A stretch of DNA of 64,000 nucleotides, from positions 372,001 through 436,000 of the forward strand of contig UBMI01000003.1 of NCBI GenBank assembly GCA_900466475.1, written 5' to 3'. The position numbers were made by a program, and so were the translations under genes. Position 1 is the first letter of the stretch; each line of letters begins with the position of its first letter. Below, in pieces: positions 16,824 through 25,835 of the stretch. This DNA is from Hyphomicrobiales bacterium (GTDB taxonomy: Bacteria; Pseudomonadota; Alphaproteobacteria; Rhizobiales; Rhizobiaceae). The notes beneath the pieces are model-generated. The model made no database searches, was not told where the DNA came from, and saw nothing but the letters and a program-made list of their open reading frames with translations.

Positions 16824-17873
16824 TCAGGGAAGACGCCTGAGACTGCCGGCGATCCTTTCCAAGGACGGAAGCTCAATCGTCAGGCGCAGTCCATCTGGAC
16901 TCCACTGCCGTCGAATCTTGCCCCCGAGCTGGTTTTCGACGACGGCGGCAAGTAAAATATTGCCAAACCCTCGACCCGATCTCTTTGACGGGACGGGTGG
17001 TCCTTCCTCCCTCCACTCCAGCGAGATGCCCTCGCCCACGCAGTTCCAACTGACCCGGAGCGCGCCCCTCTCGCGAGCCAGCGATCCATGAACGGCTGCA
17101 TTGACCGCCAATTCGTGAATGGCAAGCCCCAGTGGCTGGACGGATGCTGCTGCCACCATCACATCGGGGCCAAGGACTTCGATCTTTTCCGCGCCGAAGG
17201 CTTCGGTCTGTGTGTGCACGATATCGGCGAGCGATACCCTTTTCCAACCATTGTCGGCGAGAAGCATGTGGATGCGCGAAAGCGCTTGTATCCGTCGCTG
17301 CACGGCCGTGGAATAGACCTTTACATCGTCGGCCTTCGATAGCCGGACGATGCTGTCGACAATGGCCAGAACGTTTTTCGTGCGGTGATCGATCTCCAGC
17401 AGGAGGCGGCGTTCGGCTTCTTCAAAAGCCTGCACGCGCCGATAATTTGTGACGTCAACCTGGGAGGCGAAGACATAGGTCAGTTGCCCTTGCTCGTCGT
17501 GAAGCGGGCTCAGGTGGAGCTCATTCCAGAAGGGTGTCCCATCCTTCTTGTAGTTGAGGATTTCGACGATGGCTTCCCTCTCTGTCATGATCGCATCGCG
17601 AATTTCGGCAACTGCCGCACGCGCAGTTCCTTCCCCCTGGAGGAACCGACAATTTCGTCCCAGAACCTCCTCCGAACCATAGCCCGTAAGCTCCAGGAAT
17701 GCATCATTGACGAGAACGAGCGGTAAATCGTCTTGTCTGGCGTCTGCCACCACCATAGGCAAGCGGGTACGCTGGAAGGCGAATGCCGACAGCTCCAACT
17801 TATCGGTGAAGCCCGTATGGGATGGGGCGGCGGAATGGTCGCCGCTGATGTGGGACGAATGCGGATCGGACAC
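16824..17873 (-). CDS. LOV-domain HWE/HisKA2 blue-light histidine kinase
   Basis: 349 residues from GTG 17873 (AGAGG ribosome site five bases before); longer in-frame ATG starts reach 17996. Residues about 30-140 are a LOV photosensor: GRNCRFLQGEGT carries the flavin-reactive Cys (C75). A HisKA2/HWE transmitter follows, with the His in EIDHRTKNVL, the N-box-like LAIHELAVNAAVHG and the family WREEGPP motif. In Brucella and Caulobacter, LOV-HWE kinases adjust the general stress response through PhyR. Here the gene is flanked by genes with EcfG-like promoters, so it is a good candidate input kinase for that pathway. No FMN chemistry can be proven from sequence. Confidence 0.9.
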   Translation of the reverse strand: MSDPHSSHISGDHSAAPSHTGFTDKLELSAFAFQRTRLPMVVADARQDDLPLVLVNDAFLELTGYGSEEVLGRNCRFLQGEGTARAAVAEIRDAIMTEREAIVEILNYKKDGTPFWNELHLSPLHDEQGQLTYVFASQVDVTNYRRVQAFEEAERRLLLEIDHRTKNVLAIVDSIVRLSKADDVKVYSTAVQRRIQALSRIHMLLADNGWKRVSLADIVHTQTEAFGAEKIEVLGPDVMVAAASVQPLGLAIHELAVNAAVHGSLARERGALRVSWNCVGEGISLEWREEGPPVPSKRSGRGFGNILLAAVVENQLGGKIRRQWSPDGLRLTIELPSLERIAGSLRRLP

Positions 17874-18006
17874 GCTCACCTCTAGATTTTCTTCAACAGC
17901 AAACGTGTCGTCTCGAAAATGGTTTCGGTAGGCGGGGCAGGTTGGCATCGGCATCGGGCGACGCCGTCTAATCCGAGAAACCGGATTGCTTCTCATCGGC
18001 GAGAGT

Positions 18007-18031
18007 GGAACCGAGGCGGACCAGCCGAGTT
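18007..18031 (+). promoter_or_regulatory. EcfG-like promoter, GGAAC-N16-AGTT
   Basis: 25 bases upstream of ATG 18056. It precedes a clear AAAGGAG ribosome site and the hydrophilic gene pair 18056 and 18291. Confidence 0.65.
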
Positions 18032-18055
18032 GTTAATTGCAAAGGAGAACCGACG

Positions 18056-18286
18056 ATGTCGAACAACCCCATCCCCGCTTCAGCCAAGTTGCCGCCCAAG
18101 TCCCTGAACGAGGACAGTCAAGACGATGAGCTGCCCGAGACCAATGTCGATGATCAGCGCGCGCCGCCCGTGAACATGGGCAACAGCCGGCAGAGCAATG
18201 GGGGCGTCACGCAAGCCGATCCGCAAACGGGCCGCACCAACGCCAATGGTCGCATGCCTGCGCCGCAGCTCTCGAACCGAAAGTGA
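18056..18286 (+). CDS. Small disordered hydrophilic protein
   Basis: 76 residues, almost free of bulky hydrophobics and rich in Pro, Asn, Asp, Gln and Ser (MSNNPIPASAKLPPKSLNED, later QADPQTGRTNANGRM). It is predicted intrinsically disordered and resembles hydrophilins in composition only. ATG 18056 has an AAAGGAG ribosome site and an EcfG-like promoter just upstream. The next gene starts four bases after its stop, giving a two-gene operon. A desiccation or osmotic protection role is inference. Confidence 0.72.
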   Translation: MSNNPIPASAKLPPKSLNEDSQDDELPETNVDDQRAPPVNMGNSRQSNGGVTQADPQTGRTNANGRMPAPQLSNRK

Positions 18287-18290
18287 CGCC

Positions 18291-18422
18291 ATGGACGACA
18301 AGGATCGTTTTGCCGAACCGCGTCCCGCCGACGGCAAGCGCGTTGGCCAAGCCGAAGCTCATCGTTCCAGCCGCAGCAGCCCCGGGTTTCGCGCTCCGCC
18401 GCGGCCGGCCGTATCGGACTAG
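18291..18422 (+). CDS. Small disordered hydrophilic protein
   Basis: 43 residues, charged and Pro/Arg/Ser-rich (MDDKDRFAEPRPADGKR at the start, APPRPAVSD at the end). It follows the preceding gene by four bases and is expected to share its promoter. No domain; disordered. It is too short for homology judgement, so confidence rests on context and composition. Confidence 0.5.
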   Translation: MDDKDRFAEPRPADGKRVGQAEAHRSSRSSPGFRAPPRPAVSD

Positions 18423-18482
18423 GGATCGTGATAGTCGCCTGATTAATCGTCTGTGAAAGCAGATTGCGGACATAAGCCTGCC

Positions 18483-18725
18483 ATGCCCGGAACATTAAAA
18501 TCAATCAGTATCTTCGCCTTCGATTTGAATGAGCACGGTCACCCCGTTCAGGCCTGGGAAACAGTCAGCGACGGCTCGGAGATTGATGCCATCAAAGAGG
18601 CCAAGTCAATTGCCCGCGCTTATGCCGGGGTCCTCGTCGCGCGCCGCGACGTTATTCCAGCCATCGGTCAGGAAGGAGATCCTGTTATCATCTACCGCAC
18701 GGGCAAGACGGACGGTTTCGACTGA
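18483..18725 (+). CDS. Small hypothetical protein
   Basis: 80 residues from ATG 18483. The pattern ISIFAFDLNEHGHPVQAWE, then IDAIKEAKSIARAYAGVLVA and DPVIIYRTG resembles a compact alpha/beta protein with an N-terminal strand carrying DxxG, similar in style to DUF2188-like or other short stress proteins, but no family is claimed. There is no signal peptide. It follows the hydrophilic pair on the same strand after 60 bases. Confidence 0.55.
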   Translation: MPGTLKSISIFAFDLNEHGHPVQAWETVSDGSEIDAIKEAKSIARAYAGVLVARRDVIPAIGQEGDPVIIYRTGKTDGFD

Positions 18726-19036
18726 GGGATGAATAAGGGGCGCGGCCTTTTGCGTGGGGCCGTAGCTGACAAAACCGGGGAAGATTTCTCGCCGCCTTCA
18801 ATGACATCAGCCTGGGGCGACGCCAAATTGCGCGCCATGCCGATGACCATGGGCTCCGCTATGGCAATGTCGCGATAATCGAAGAGCCCCTCCCCCAGAT
18901 CCTATCCCTCCGTTGCAAGCGAAAGTGAAACCTGTCGTCCACTATGTATAAGTTGATGGGGCGCCAGCCTCGCGTCGCATGGCACAGGCCGCTTGGCGCA
19001 ACCACTCCTTCAAGCACTCGTTTCAACTCCCTAAGA
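18726..19036. other. Intergenic region
   Basis: About 310 bases; short frames only, no promoter motif or ribosome site noticed. Confidence 0.4.
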
Positions 19037-19279
19037 TCAATCCGGCCCCGGCTCGCCACTTTCGTCATTGAGTGAAGGAAGGAACGAGATCACATCTCGT
19101 CTGTCACGTTCGGGCAGCGACGCAATACGCTCGCGCCAGAAAGTCGCGGCTTGTGAAGGGTCGCCATCCCAGTCTCGTGTCGAGGCGAGATTGTCGTCCA
19201 TCACCGCGATGCGGCGGCCGCCAAGACGCCGATACTGATCGGCAAGCGCTTTCGATTCATTTTCCATTACATCTATCAT
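19037..19279 (-). CDS. Small hypothetical protein
   Basis: 80 residues from ATG 19279 (or 76 from ATG 19267). Soluble and charged: NESKALADQYRRLGGRRIAV, then TFWRERIASLPERDRRDVIS and an acidic tail. No family is recognised. The ribosome site is weak. A terminator-like hairpin lies at 19313-19341, separating it from the CsbD gene upstream on the same strand. Confidence 0.5.
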   Translation of the reverse strand: MIDVMENESKALADQYRRLGGRRIAVMDDNLASTRDWDGDPSQAATFWRERIASLPERDRRDVISFLPSLNDESGEPGPD

Positions 19280-19312
19280 GTCGGCATGAGATCGGTGGAT
19301 TTCCAAAACGAT

Positions 19313-19341
19313 AAACCCGCCGATGCACGGCGGGTTCTTTT
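19313..19341 (+). terminator. Terminator-like hairpin
   Basis: AACCCGCCG, loop ATGCA, CGGCGGGTT then CTTTT on the + strand. On the minus strand it lies between the CsbD gene and the gene at 19279 and has a weaker U-run, so it may attenuate the CsbD transcript. Confidence 0.6.
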
Positions 19342-19361
19342 GGTCGACGAGCTCGGCCAGA

Positions 19362-19553
19362 TCAGGCCCGGTCAACGACGTTTTTGACAGCGTCCTTGGC
19401 TTTGCCCTTGGCCTGCTGGGCATCGCCTTTTGCTTCCTGCGCCAGGCCTTTGGCCTGCATATCCTTGTCGTTTATGGCGTCGCCCACGCCCTGGCGGACC
19501 TTGCCGGCCAGTTCGTTTGCCTTGCCGCCTACCTTGTCAGCTGTGCTGCCCAT
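19362..19553 (-). CDS. CsbD-family stress protein
   Basis: 63 residues, Lys/Ala/Asp-rich and hydrophilic: MGSTADKVGGKANELAGKVR, QGVGDAINDKDMQAKG and AKGDAQQAKGKAKDAV give the repeated helical KxxGxxxE/Q pattern of CsbD. The family is induced by general stress (sigma-B in Bacillus, EcfG in several alphaproteobacteria); the molecular function is unknown. A full-consensus EcfG-like promoter lies 37 bases upstream. The longer frame upstream is non-coding. Confidence 0.85.
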   Translation of the reverse strand: MGSTADKVGGKANELAGKVRQGVGDAINDKDMQAKGLAQEAKGDAQQAKGKAKDAVKNVVDRA

Positions 19554-19589
19554 GTCGAAATCGCCATTGATAACCTGCAACACGATCGA

Positions 19590-19614
19590 AACGGCCAATC
19601 CAGCAAATCGTTCC
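19590..19614 (-). promoter_or_regulatory. EcfG-like promoter of the CsbD gene
   Basis: Minus strand GGAAC, 16 bases, CGTT: a full consensus match upstream of a known class of stress gene. Confidence 0.75.
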
Positions 19615-19800
19615 TGAGCGATCGTGCCACGATAAACCGATGCTGTGGACGGAGCCCAAGCATGCCAGGAGCAGGTATGGTTGAACCATCGGCCCATTGT
19701 TTGCCCTTTTGCCAGACCTCGGTTGCGATCAAGCAAGCGTGATGCGCCTCGACATCCGGCTCGCGCCTTCTATCTCATCGGGTTCACTTGGAGGAGTTGC

Positions 19801-20160
19801 ATGCGGGTTCTGATAGTTGAAGACGAGTCCATCATTGCGCTGGAGCTCGAACGCATCGTGGCCGATGCCGGATACCGTCCGGTCGGCCCGGTCGCCACGG
19901 TTGAACAGGCGCTTGCACATGCGCCGAGAGCGGATGTGGCGCTGGTCGATCTTGGACTTGCGGACGGATCGAGCGGCGCCTCGCTTGCTCGCCGTCTGAT
20001 CGATCGATTTCATATGAAGGTCGTTTTCGTAACCGCAAGTCCAACCGAGGTCGGCAACGGGTTGGCCGGATCGGTGGCGGTCATTGCCAAACCCTTCACG
20101 GACGAAAGCATCCGGGCGGGCCTTGCGATGGCTGCGCGTCAAGCCGATCCCGCTCATTGA
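19801..20160 (+). CDS. Single-domain response regulator
   Basis: 119-residue receiver without an output domain. Acidic pocket VEDES, phosphoacceptor D50 in VALVDLGLADG, T78 in VVFVTAS and K97 in IAKPF. Single receivers of this type act with HWE kinases in the alphaproteobacterial stress network (SdrG/MrrA-like); with the LOV-HWE kinase 2 kb away that pairing is a reasonable inference. ATG 19801 has a strong GGAGG ribosome site. Confidence 0.82.
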   Translation: MRVLIVEDESIIALELERIVADAGYRPVGPVATVEQALAHAPRADVALVDLGLADGSSGASLARRLIDRFHMKVVFVTASPTEVGNGLAGSVAVIAKPFTDESIRAGLAMAARQADPAH

Positions 20161-20326
20161 ACCTGCACCGTCCGGAACAATCCTTCCTTCAGCGTGTTTT
20201 CTTGCTGGCGCGGCAGCCATGCTCTCCAGCAAGGGTTTGACCGCTCTCCAGCGGTCGCCGCGTCCGAACTACATGCCAGCATCCCCGGGGCTACACCCAA
20301 GATCGGGGATGTTCTACTCGTTTGTC

Positions 20327-21400
20327 TTAATAGCCTGTCATTTCCAGGTACCCTCTGCCCGATCGTGAGCCCTTCACCGTGATCGGACCTTCCCAATAGG
20401 GAGTGGACGTCGCCATCCACGACTGGTCGTTAAGTGGCTCAGTCAGGACATCGAGGCCTTTTTCGGCGACACGAACGCGCCAGGCAACCGGTACCTGCCG
20501 GCCTTGGACAAAGGCCTGGCGTATCGGATCCAATCTGATCGTGCCTGCCGGGAGCGGTTCAGGCCGGCCGTCGGGCGAAATCCACGTCGCGGACATGAAG
20601 CCTGCTTTCCCGTCGCGCAAACGGAAGGCCATGACCTTCTCGCCGCTGTCGAGATGCAGTGAAAACCAGTCCCAGCCCGTCTGGTTGGCGGAAAGCGGCT
20701 GCGATGACCATTCCCTGTCCAGCCAGGCTTTGCCCGTCACGTTGATCTTGGAGCCCGCAATCGTAATGCCGCCATCGACATCGAAGAAAGGCTGCGAGTA
20801 ATAGTAGCTTGCTTGACCTTCACCAGATTTGACCGAATATCCGTGGTCGCCCTGGAGGATCAGGGCCTTTTCCGTCTTAAGGCCTAAGCTGAAGCTGAAG
20901 CCGTCTCCGGCCGCGCTCAGCGAAAGTGCGCTCAGCAAATCGGCGTCGGGCGCCGCCTTGATGCCTTTCATCTGCCAATCGTCGATCCATGCTCGAAATG
21001 GTGCGAGCGTCACACCCGCCTGTCCGACACCACCACGGGCAAATTTTTCGGCAACGAATTGGCCCTTGTTCGAAGTCACCGCGGCATGGCCGATCCAGAC
21101 TTGCGGGTCAGCAAAACCTTCTCGCTCGACCGGGGCGAGCGCCGAGCGAAACAGGGTCCATTGCGCGCCATACTCTTTCCCATCCTCGCCCTGCAGATTG
21201 GCTGTCACGTACCACCATTCAATCCGGTAGTCCGGATGCGGGCCATGGTCGGCTGGAAAGCTTAGCTGGTGGCCACGCTGAGGGACCGAAAAGCCGCGAG
21301 CGTCGGATCCAAGACCTGCAAATCCCTGCGGCCACGCGGCCGGCGCCGGCCATCCCGCCCCCAACACGACAAGAAGAATGGCGTAGCTTCTAGCGTTCAT
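20327..21400 (-). CDS. AttH-like lipocalin-domain protein
   Basis: 357 residues: a signal peptide (MNARSYAILLVVLGAGWPAP), then the twin lipocalin-like fold of the AttH/CrtC superfamily, recognised by HPDYRIEWWYVTANL, QWTLFRSALAP, WIGHAAVT and later KAWLDREWSSQPL with GWDWFSLHLDSGE. It is a secreted or periplasmic partner of an ABC permease, probably binding a hydrophobic ligand. It is the last gene of a three-gene operon, overlapping the permease by 11 bases. Agrobacterium AttEFGH are relatives; the transported substrate is unknown. Confidence 0.85.
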   Translation of the reverse strand: MNARSYAILLVVLGAGWPAPAAWPQGFAGLGSDARGFSVPQRGHQLSFPADHGPHPDYRIEWWYVTANLQGEDGKEYGAQWTLFRSALAPVEREGFADPQVWIGHAAVTSNKGQFVAEKFARGGVGQAGVTLAPFRAWIDDWQMKGIKAAPDADLLSALSLSAAGDGFSFSLGLKTEKALILQGDHGYSVKSGEGQASYYYSQPFFDVDGGITIAGSKINVTGKAWLDREWSSQPLSANQTGWDWFSLHLDSGEKVMAFRLRDGKAGFMSATWISPDGRPEPLPAGTIRLDPIRQAFVQGRQVPVAWRVRVAEKGLDVLTEPLNDQSWMATSTPYWEGPITVKGSRSGRGYLEMTGY

Positions 21401-23792
21401 TGGTGAATATCCTCAACAGGTCGGCCGGATCGATCAAGGCCAGCCGACGCACGGGCACCAGCACTGAGACCAGCGCGGCAAACAGCGCAGTGGCGCCGAG
21501 CCAGGCCCAGTCGAGCGGAAAGACCGACATGGGAAGCCGCCAGCCAAAGGCTTGGACGTTAACGATTGCAAGCAAAACCCACGCCAGCGCAAGACCGACC
21601 GGAATGGCAGCGACGAAGGTCGTCAGCCAAAGCGCAAGCGTTCTGAGAATTTCATATCGGGCGAGATCGCGCCGACGCAAACCGAGCGCCCATGCCGGCG
21701 CCAGCTGCGGCAGCCGGATGGCGGAGAGCGTCAATAGGCTTGAGAACATCGCAAAGCCTGCCACGGCAAGTGTCAGTACGTTTAGCGCCCCGGTCACCTT
21801 GAAGGTCTGTTCGAAAATTGCTCTAGACTGCTGCTTGAGGGTTGCCTGGTCAACGACCGCGTCGGGTGGCAGGCCGAATTCATCGACAAGCTGGCGCTTC
21901 AGATTGACCGCCCCATCAGGCGGAACGCGGATCCCGTAGCGAAGTTTCGCCACCTGCGGATAATGATCGACCAGAGCATCTAGACCGACGATTACCTGCC
22001 CTTTCGGATTGCCGTAGTCGGAATAGATCCCGACGACGGGGACATGCCATCCGCCGGGCAAGGCAAGGTTCTGTCCGATCGCCGCCATTCCGCGCCGCCA
22101 CATCTGTTCATTGACGATCGCGCCGTGCCCGCCTGCAACCTTATCCCAAGTGTCACTGGCCGCGGCGATGAGCGGCCAGTGGTCCCGGTAAGTTGGATCG
22201 TCCGCGACGCCGAAAATCTGCATTTCCTCGCCCGCAACCATTCCCTCGACGCTCCAGATGGGCAACACGGCGGTGGATCGGGACGCCAGCCACTCGCGCA
22301 GCCGCCTGGCTTCATCCTCGTTGCCGGCTGTCACGTAGAGTTCGGCGGCAAGCCTTTGGTCCAGCCACCCGATGAAGGTGAGCCGAAAGCTAGCGACCAT
22401 CGTGCCGACGCCGATATTGGCGGAGAGAGCCAGAAGCAGCGCCATCAAGGCAAGCGACAATCCGGGTAGTTGCTGGCGCGTATCTGCCCAAAACCACTCA
22501 CTGAGCGCACCGCGCGCTTGTGCCTGCGCGAAAGCGAGCGCAAGGGCCAGAAGCGGGGGAAAAATGAGAGCCGCAGCGAGAAGCAGGCAGCCGAGTACGG
22601 CAAATCCGCTTAGCAATCCCGAGCCCGTCCATGCAAGAAGGAATGCCGAGGTCAGAAGAATAGCCGCGGCCCCAGCTTGGTACATCTGTCCGGTCGAGGA
22701 AGCGCGCGCCCAGGCTCGCGGCCGGGCGGCAGCCAGGACGGGGAGCCTCCAGACACGCCACAGGCTCTGGGCCGACGAGATGGCGGTGCCCCCCAGCGCG
22801 ATCGCCATTCCGGCAAGCCACCATTCCGGGCGCAGCGAAAGCGAGCCAGTGACCGAGGCGCCGTAAAGACCTCGCAGTGTCGCGGCTACGCCCGGCATCA
22901 AGGCAGAGGCGATGAAGTAGCCGAAGACGACACCGATCAGGCCAGACACCAACGCGAAAGCTGCGAGCTCGAGCAAGAGCATGACGGTCAGCGCGCGAAG
23001 CGAAATGCCAAGCGAGCGTAGCGTGCGAAATGTTCCCCGCCTCTGTTCGAAGGCCAGGCCCGTTGCCGAATAGACTATAAACAGTCCGACGGTGAAGGAC
23101 AGGAAACCGAAGGCCGTCAGGTTCAGATGAAAGCTGTCGGTCAGCCGCGCCACATCTGCCTGTTCTCTCTGGCGAATGCTGAGATCGGGAGCGAGTGCGG
23201 CAAGCGGCGCCAGATCGGGCTTTTGATCGGGCGCGATCACCAGGCGGCTGATGATGCCTCGTGCACCAAGCAATGTGTCGGCTGCCGAGATATCCAGAAA
23301 AGCCGCTCCCTCCGGAACCTGATCTGCGATCTTGACCATCATTTCGGTCTCGCCGCGCAGCCTCTCGGCGGTGGCTGGCGAAACGACCAGCCGCTCCCCT
23401 GACAAAAATGCGGACAGATCGGGTTTGCCGACGATCGAGGACGCCAAGCCGGTCTGCGGCATCGTCAGGGGATCGATACCGATAAGCCGCAGGCGCACCT
23501 TGCCGAGCGTCGCCATTCCTTCGATGACCGGCGACACGTCCCAGCCTGCCTGTCGCAGTCGGCCATATGTGGCAATGGAAATTCCGTCGCCTCTCGTCGA
23601 AACGAGCTGCGACAGCCCGTCCTGCTCCAGCATCGCTGCAGCGCGGGCATAATTTGCCCGGGCCTCGGCGTTGATTGCCTGAACGCCCGACCAGAGCGCG
23701 GTCGCCAGTGCGATGCCCATGATGAGAGTTAGAAACTGGATCGGTCTGCGTGGCCAATGCGACAGAAGCGCCAGGATGCCCCAGAGCATCAT
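21390..23792 (-). CDS. FtsX-like ABC transporter permease (AttFG-like)
   Basis: 800 residues. An N-terminal helix (PIQFLTLIMGIALATALWSG) is followed by a large periplasmic domain, a block of helices around residues 220-330, a central helical segment, a second periplasmic part, and a C-terminal FtsX trio ending in DPADLLRIFTNE. This is the double-FtsX arrangement of lipoprotein or hydrophobic-substrate exporters (mechanotransmission type, as LolCE/MacB). It overlaps the ATPase gene upstream by four bases (ATGA) and the lipocalin gene downstream. No substrate is predicted. Confidence 0.85.
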   Translation of the reverse strand: MMLWGILALLSHWPRRPIQFLTLIMGIALATALWSGVQAINAEARANYARAAAMLEQDGLSQLVSTRGDGISIATYGRLRQAGWDVSPVIEGMATLGKVRLRLIGIDPLTMPQTGLASSIVGKPDLSAFLSGERLVVSPATAERLRGETEMMVKIADQVPEGAAFLDISAADTLLGARGIISRLVIAPDQKPDLAPLAALAPDLSIRQREQADVARLTDSFHLNLTAFGFLSFTVGLFIVYSATGLAFEQRRGTFRTLRSLGISLRALTVMLLLELAAFALVSGLIGVVFGYFIASALMPGVAATLRGLYGASVTGSLSLRPEWWLAGMAIALGGTAISSAQSLWRVWRLPVLAAARPRAWARASSTGQMYQAGAAAILLTSAFLLAWTGSGLLSGFAVLGCLLLAAALIFPPLLALALAFAQAQARGALSEWFWADTRQQLPGLSLALMALLLALSANIGVGTMVASFRLTFIGWLDQRLAAELYVTAGNEDEARRLREWLASRSTAVLPIWSVEGMVAGEEMQIFGVADDPTYRDHWPLIAAASDTWDKVAGGHGAIVNEQMWRRGMAAIGQNLALPGGWHVPVVGIYSDYGNPKGQVIVGLDALVDHYPQVAKLRYGIRVPPDGAVNLKRQLVDEFGLPPDAVVDQATLKQQSRAIFEQTFKVTGALNVLTLAVAGFAMFSSLLTLSAIRLPQLAPAWALGLRRRDLARYEILRTLALWLTTFVAAIPVGLALAWVLLAIVNVQAFGWRLPMSVFPLDWAWLGATALFAALVSVLVPVRRLALIDPADLLRIFTNER

Positions 23793-24448
23793 GATACGAT
23801 CCTTCCGCCGCGCAGAACGACCTTTCGGTCGAGGCGATCGGCCAGCCTCGTCGAGTGCGTGACGAAGAGCAGCGCCGAGCCGGCGGATCGAGCCAGCGCC
23901 AGCATCAGCTCGAGAACACGATCGCCGGTTTCTTCATCGAGATTGCCGGTCGGTTCGTCGGCCAGGATCAGGGGCGGCCTAGCGGCAAGCGTCCGGCCGA
24001 TGGCGACGCGCTGCTGCTGGCCTCCAGACAGTTGCTCGGGGTAACGCCCCATGAAGTCTTGGAGCCCAAGTGCGGAAATGAGCTGCTCCTCCCAGGCACG
24101 ATCATGGCGGCCGGCGAGTCTGGCGTGGAAGGAAATATTGGCCGATACGCTGAGCGACGGAATGAGGTTGAACTGCTGAAATACGAGGCCGACCCCGGTT
24201 CGACGGTAGTTCGCCCTGTCAGCATCGCTGAAGACGCCGATGTTTTCGCCGTTCATGGAGATGAGACCGGCATCGGGCCGGTCGAGTCCGCCGGCAAGGT
24301 GCAGAAGCGTGCTCTTGCCGCTGCCAGACTCCCCGGTCAGCGCGACCGCCTCTCCGGCTGCAACGTCAAGATCGATCCCCTTGAGGATATCGACCCGCCC
24401 TTCGGCGGTCGGGTAGGACTTTGTGACGCCCTTCAGCTTTAGGATCAT
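23789..24448 (-). CDS. ABC transporter ATP-binding protein (LolD/AttE-like)
   Basis: 219 residues with all nucleotide-binding motifs: Walker A GESGSGKST, Q-loop FQQFNLIPSL, signature LSGGQQQRVAIGR, Walker B LILADEPTGNLD and H-switch LLFVTHS. The MacB/LolD class drives FtsX-type permeases rather than classic import channels. It is first in the operon with the permease and the lipocalin-like protein. ATG 24448 is the first in-frame start. Confidence 0.9.
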   Translation of the reverse strand: MILKLKGVTKSYPTAEGRVDILKGIDLDVAAGEAVALTGESGSGKSTLLHLAGGLDRPDAGLISMNGENIGVFSDADRANYRRTGVGLVFQQFNLIPSLSVSANISFHARLAGRHDRAWEEQLISALGLQDFMGRYPEQLSGGQQQRVAIGRTLAARPPLILADEPTGNLDEETGDRVLELMLALARSAGSALLFVTHSTRLADRLDRKVVLRGGRIVS

Positions 24449-25592
24449 TCTGGTCTCTGCATTCGAGGACGGACAGCAAGCGTCCTAGCGCCTCTGGGTG
24501 CAAACGCAAGCGCCCGACGGCTCGAGGAGTGCTTGCGCATTCGTCATTTCGGCAGCCCGATGGAGGTTGGGCCGTTCATATCATCGAGGCGAGCCGGTTC
24601 AACTGATCGGCGGTATGCCTGCCGTCGCTGGCCATGCTCCCACCGGTTCGCCTGTTGTCCGCTTCGGGACATTGCTGCCCTCCTCCTGTCCGCTCGAACC
24701 GCGCGCAGGCTTCTTTGTTCCGGGGCGCATCTTTAACCTCTGCCAACTCCCGCACGGGCTGATTCATCCACCTGATGCCGCCACTCAGCGAGGTGACCGC
24801 CTCCATCGTCGCTGCACACACGAAGAGCAATGCCGTATCGCCGTCACCATGCTCCAACGACAAGGAAAGGGAGCGGCGGGTAATCGCCGCTAAGCGTTTT
24901 GCGCGAATGCATCAACGTCCACAGTGACCCTCAAGAGCCGTCAGCTCTCACCGGCACCCGCCAATTTCGCAACCGCGGCCCCCCAATTGCGTGTCCGATT
25001 GGAAGTCGCCTCCGCCTTATCGACGTGCCTCGTATTGCCACATCGAAATCCTGATCCGCCGGGAACATGTGCTGCCATCGCTTGTTGGACGGCAACCGGA
25101 GGGGCGGCAGGGCAGCGCTTGCCTGGGCAAGAAAGCTGACGGCGGACAATGGCTTCGATGAGGATTGCGAGACCATCGTCCGCGTCGCCGAAACCATTGA
25201 TCGCATCTATGGGGCGAGATTTTGAGGATGAGATCGGCGCAGCGTCCAACAGGCCTGCGTGCGCCGCCCTTCGTTAAACATTGAACAACGCCAGGTCCCC
25301 ATGACCGAACAGTTTCATTCGAAAGGAAGCTGCTCCAAGCGATCGCGTCGCAAAAAGCAGCCTCCCCCGCTGGGTCGTCAGCGCGTTGCGGACAAGCGGG
25401 ATCAGGCGCTTCAGCACACTCGCCAGACTAAATGACAGGGAGGTCCTGGCGATACTCGGCATTGGCAAGCGAGCGCTATCTCTTGGAGATAGATGCGCTT
25501 GCCAGCCCGGCGCCGCACGAGCGGCCCGACCAGCACGAAGCGAAAAGATGAGACGCTTTTTATATCGTGCGCCGATATTTTTTTAGCTGCGC
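24449..25592. other. Intergenic region with scattered remnants
   Basis: About 1.1 kb without a convincing gene. A small frame at 25067-25225 (52 residues, tail LTADNGFDEDCETIVRVAET) looks coding but its start sits inside an EcfG-like motif. A frame at 25386-25586 contains LARLNDREVLAILGIGKR, reminiscent of a DUF1127 protein but without its usual context. Confidence 0.4.
25062..25086 (+). promoter_or_regulatory. EcfG-like promoter without a clear gene
   Basis: GGAAC at 25062-25066, spacer 16, TGTT at 25083-25086. A coding-looking frame runs to 25225, but no start codon with ribosome site follows the motif. Confidence 0.4.
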
Positions 25593-25617
25593 GGAACAGT
25601 TCGATGGCTGGCCGGTT
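25593..25617 (+). promoter_or_regulatory. EcfG-like promoter of oxidoreductase-oxidase operon
   Basis: GGAAC at 25593-25597, spacer 16, GGTT at 25614-25617; about 220 bases upstream of ATG 25836. Confidence 0.5.
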
Positions 25618-25835
25618 AGGACAAGTCGAGATGTGACGATTGCGGCACCGCGCCATGAGTAACGCGGCATGAGACCGCCCCTTGGAAAGGGGCCGAAGGT
25701 GGCGATGACGGCGGCGATCTGCCACGGGCAAACCCCGTTTGCCCGTGAACGAGAACGCAGCGCGCGATGGCGCAAACGCCACCTGCGGGCATGAGACGGG
25801 AATGCGCCGGAACGGCAACAGAGGGAGAGAAAGTC

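Noticed and set aside
22498..23757. 419-codon frame on the same strand as the FtsX-like permease
   Set aside because: It is the permease gene read one base out of frame; composition is Arg-rich without membrane segments.
25386..25586. DUF1127-like frame with LARLNDREVLAILGIG
   Set aside because: Only a short likeness, TTG start, no ribosome site and an atypical long tail; not enough to call a gene.
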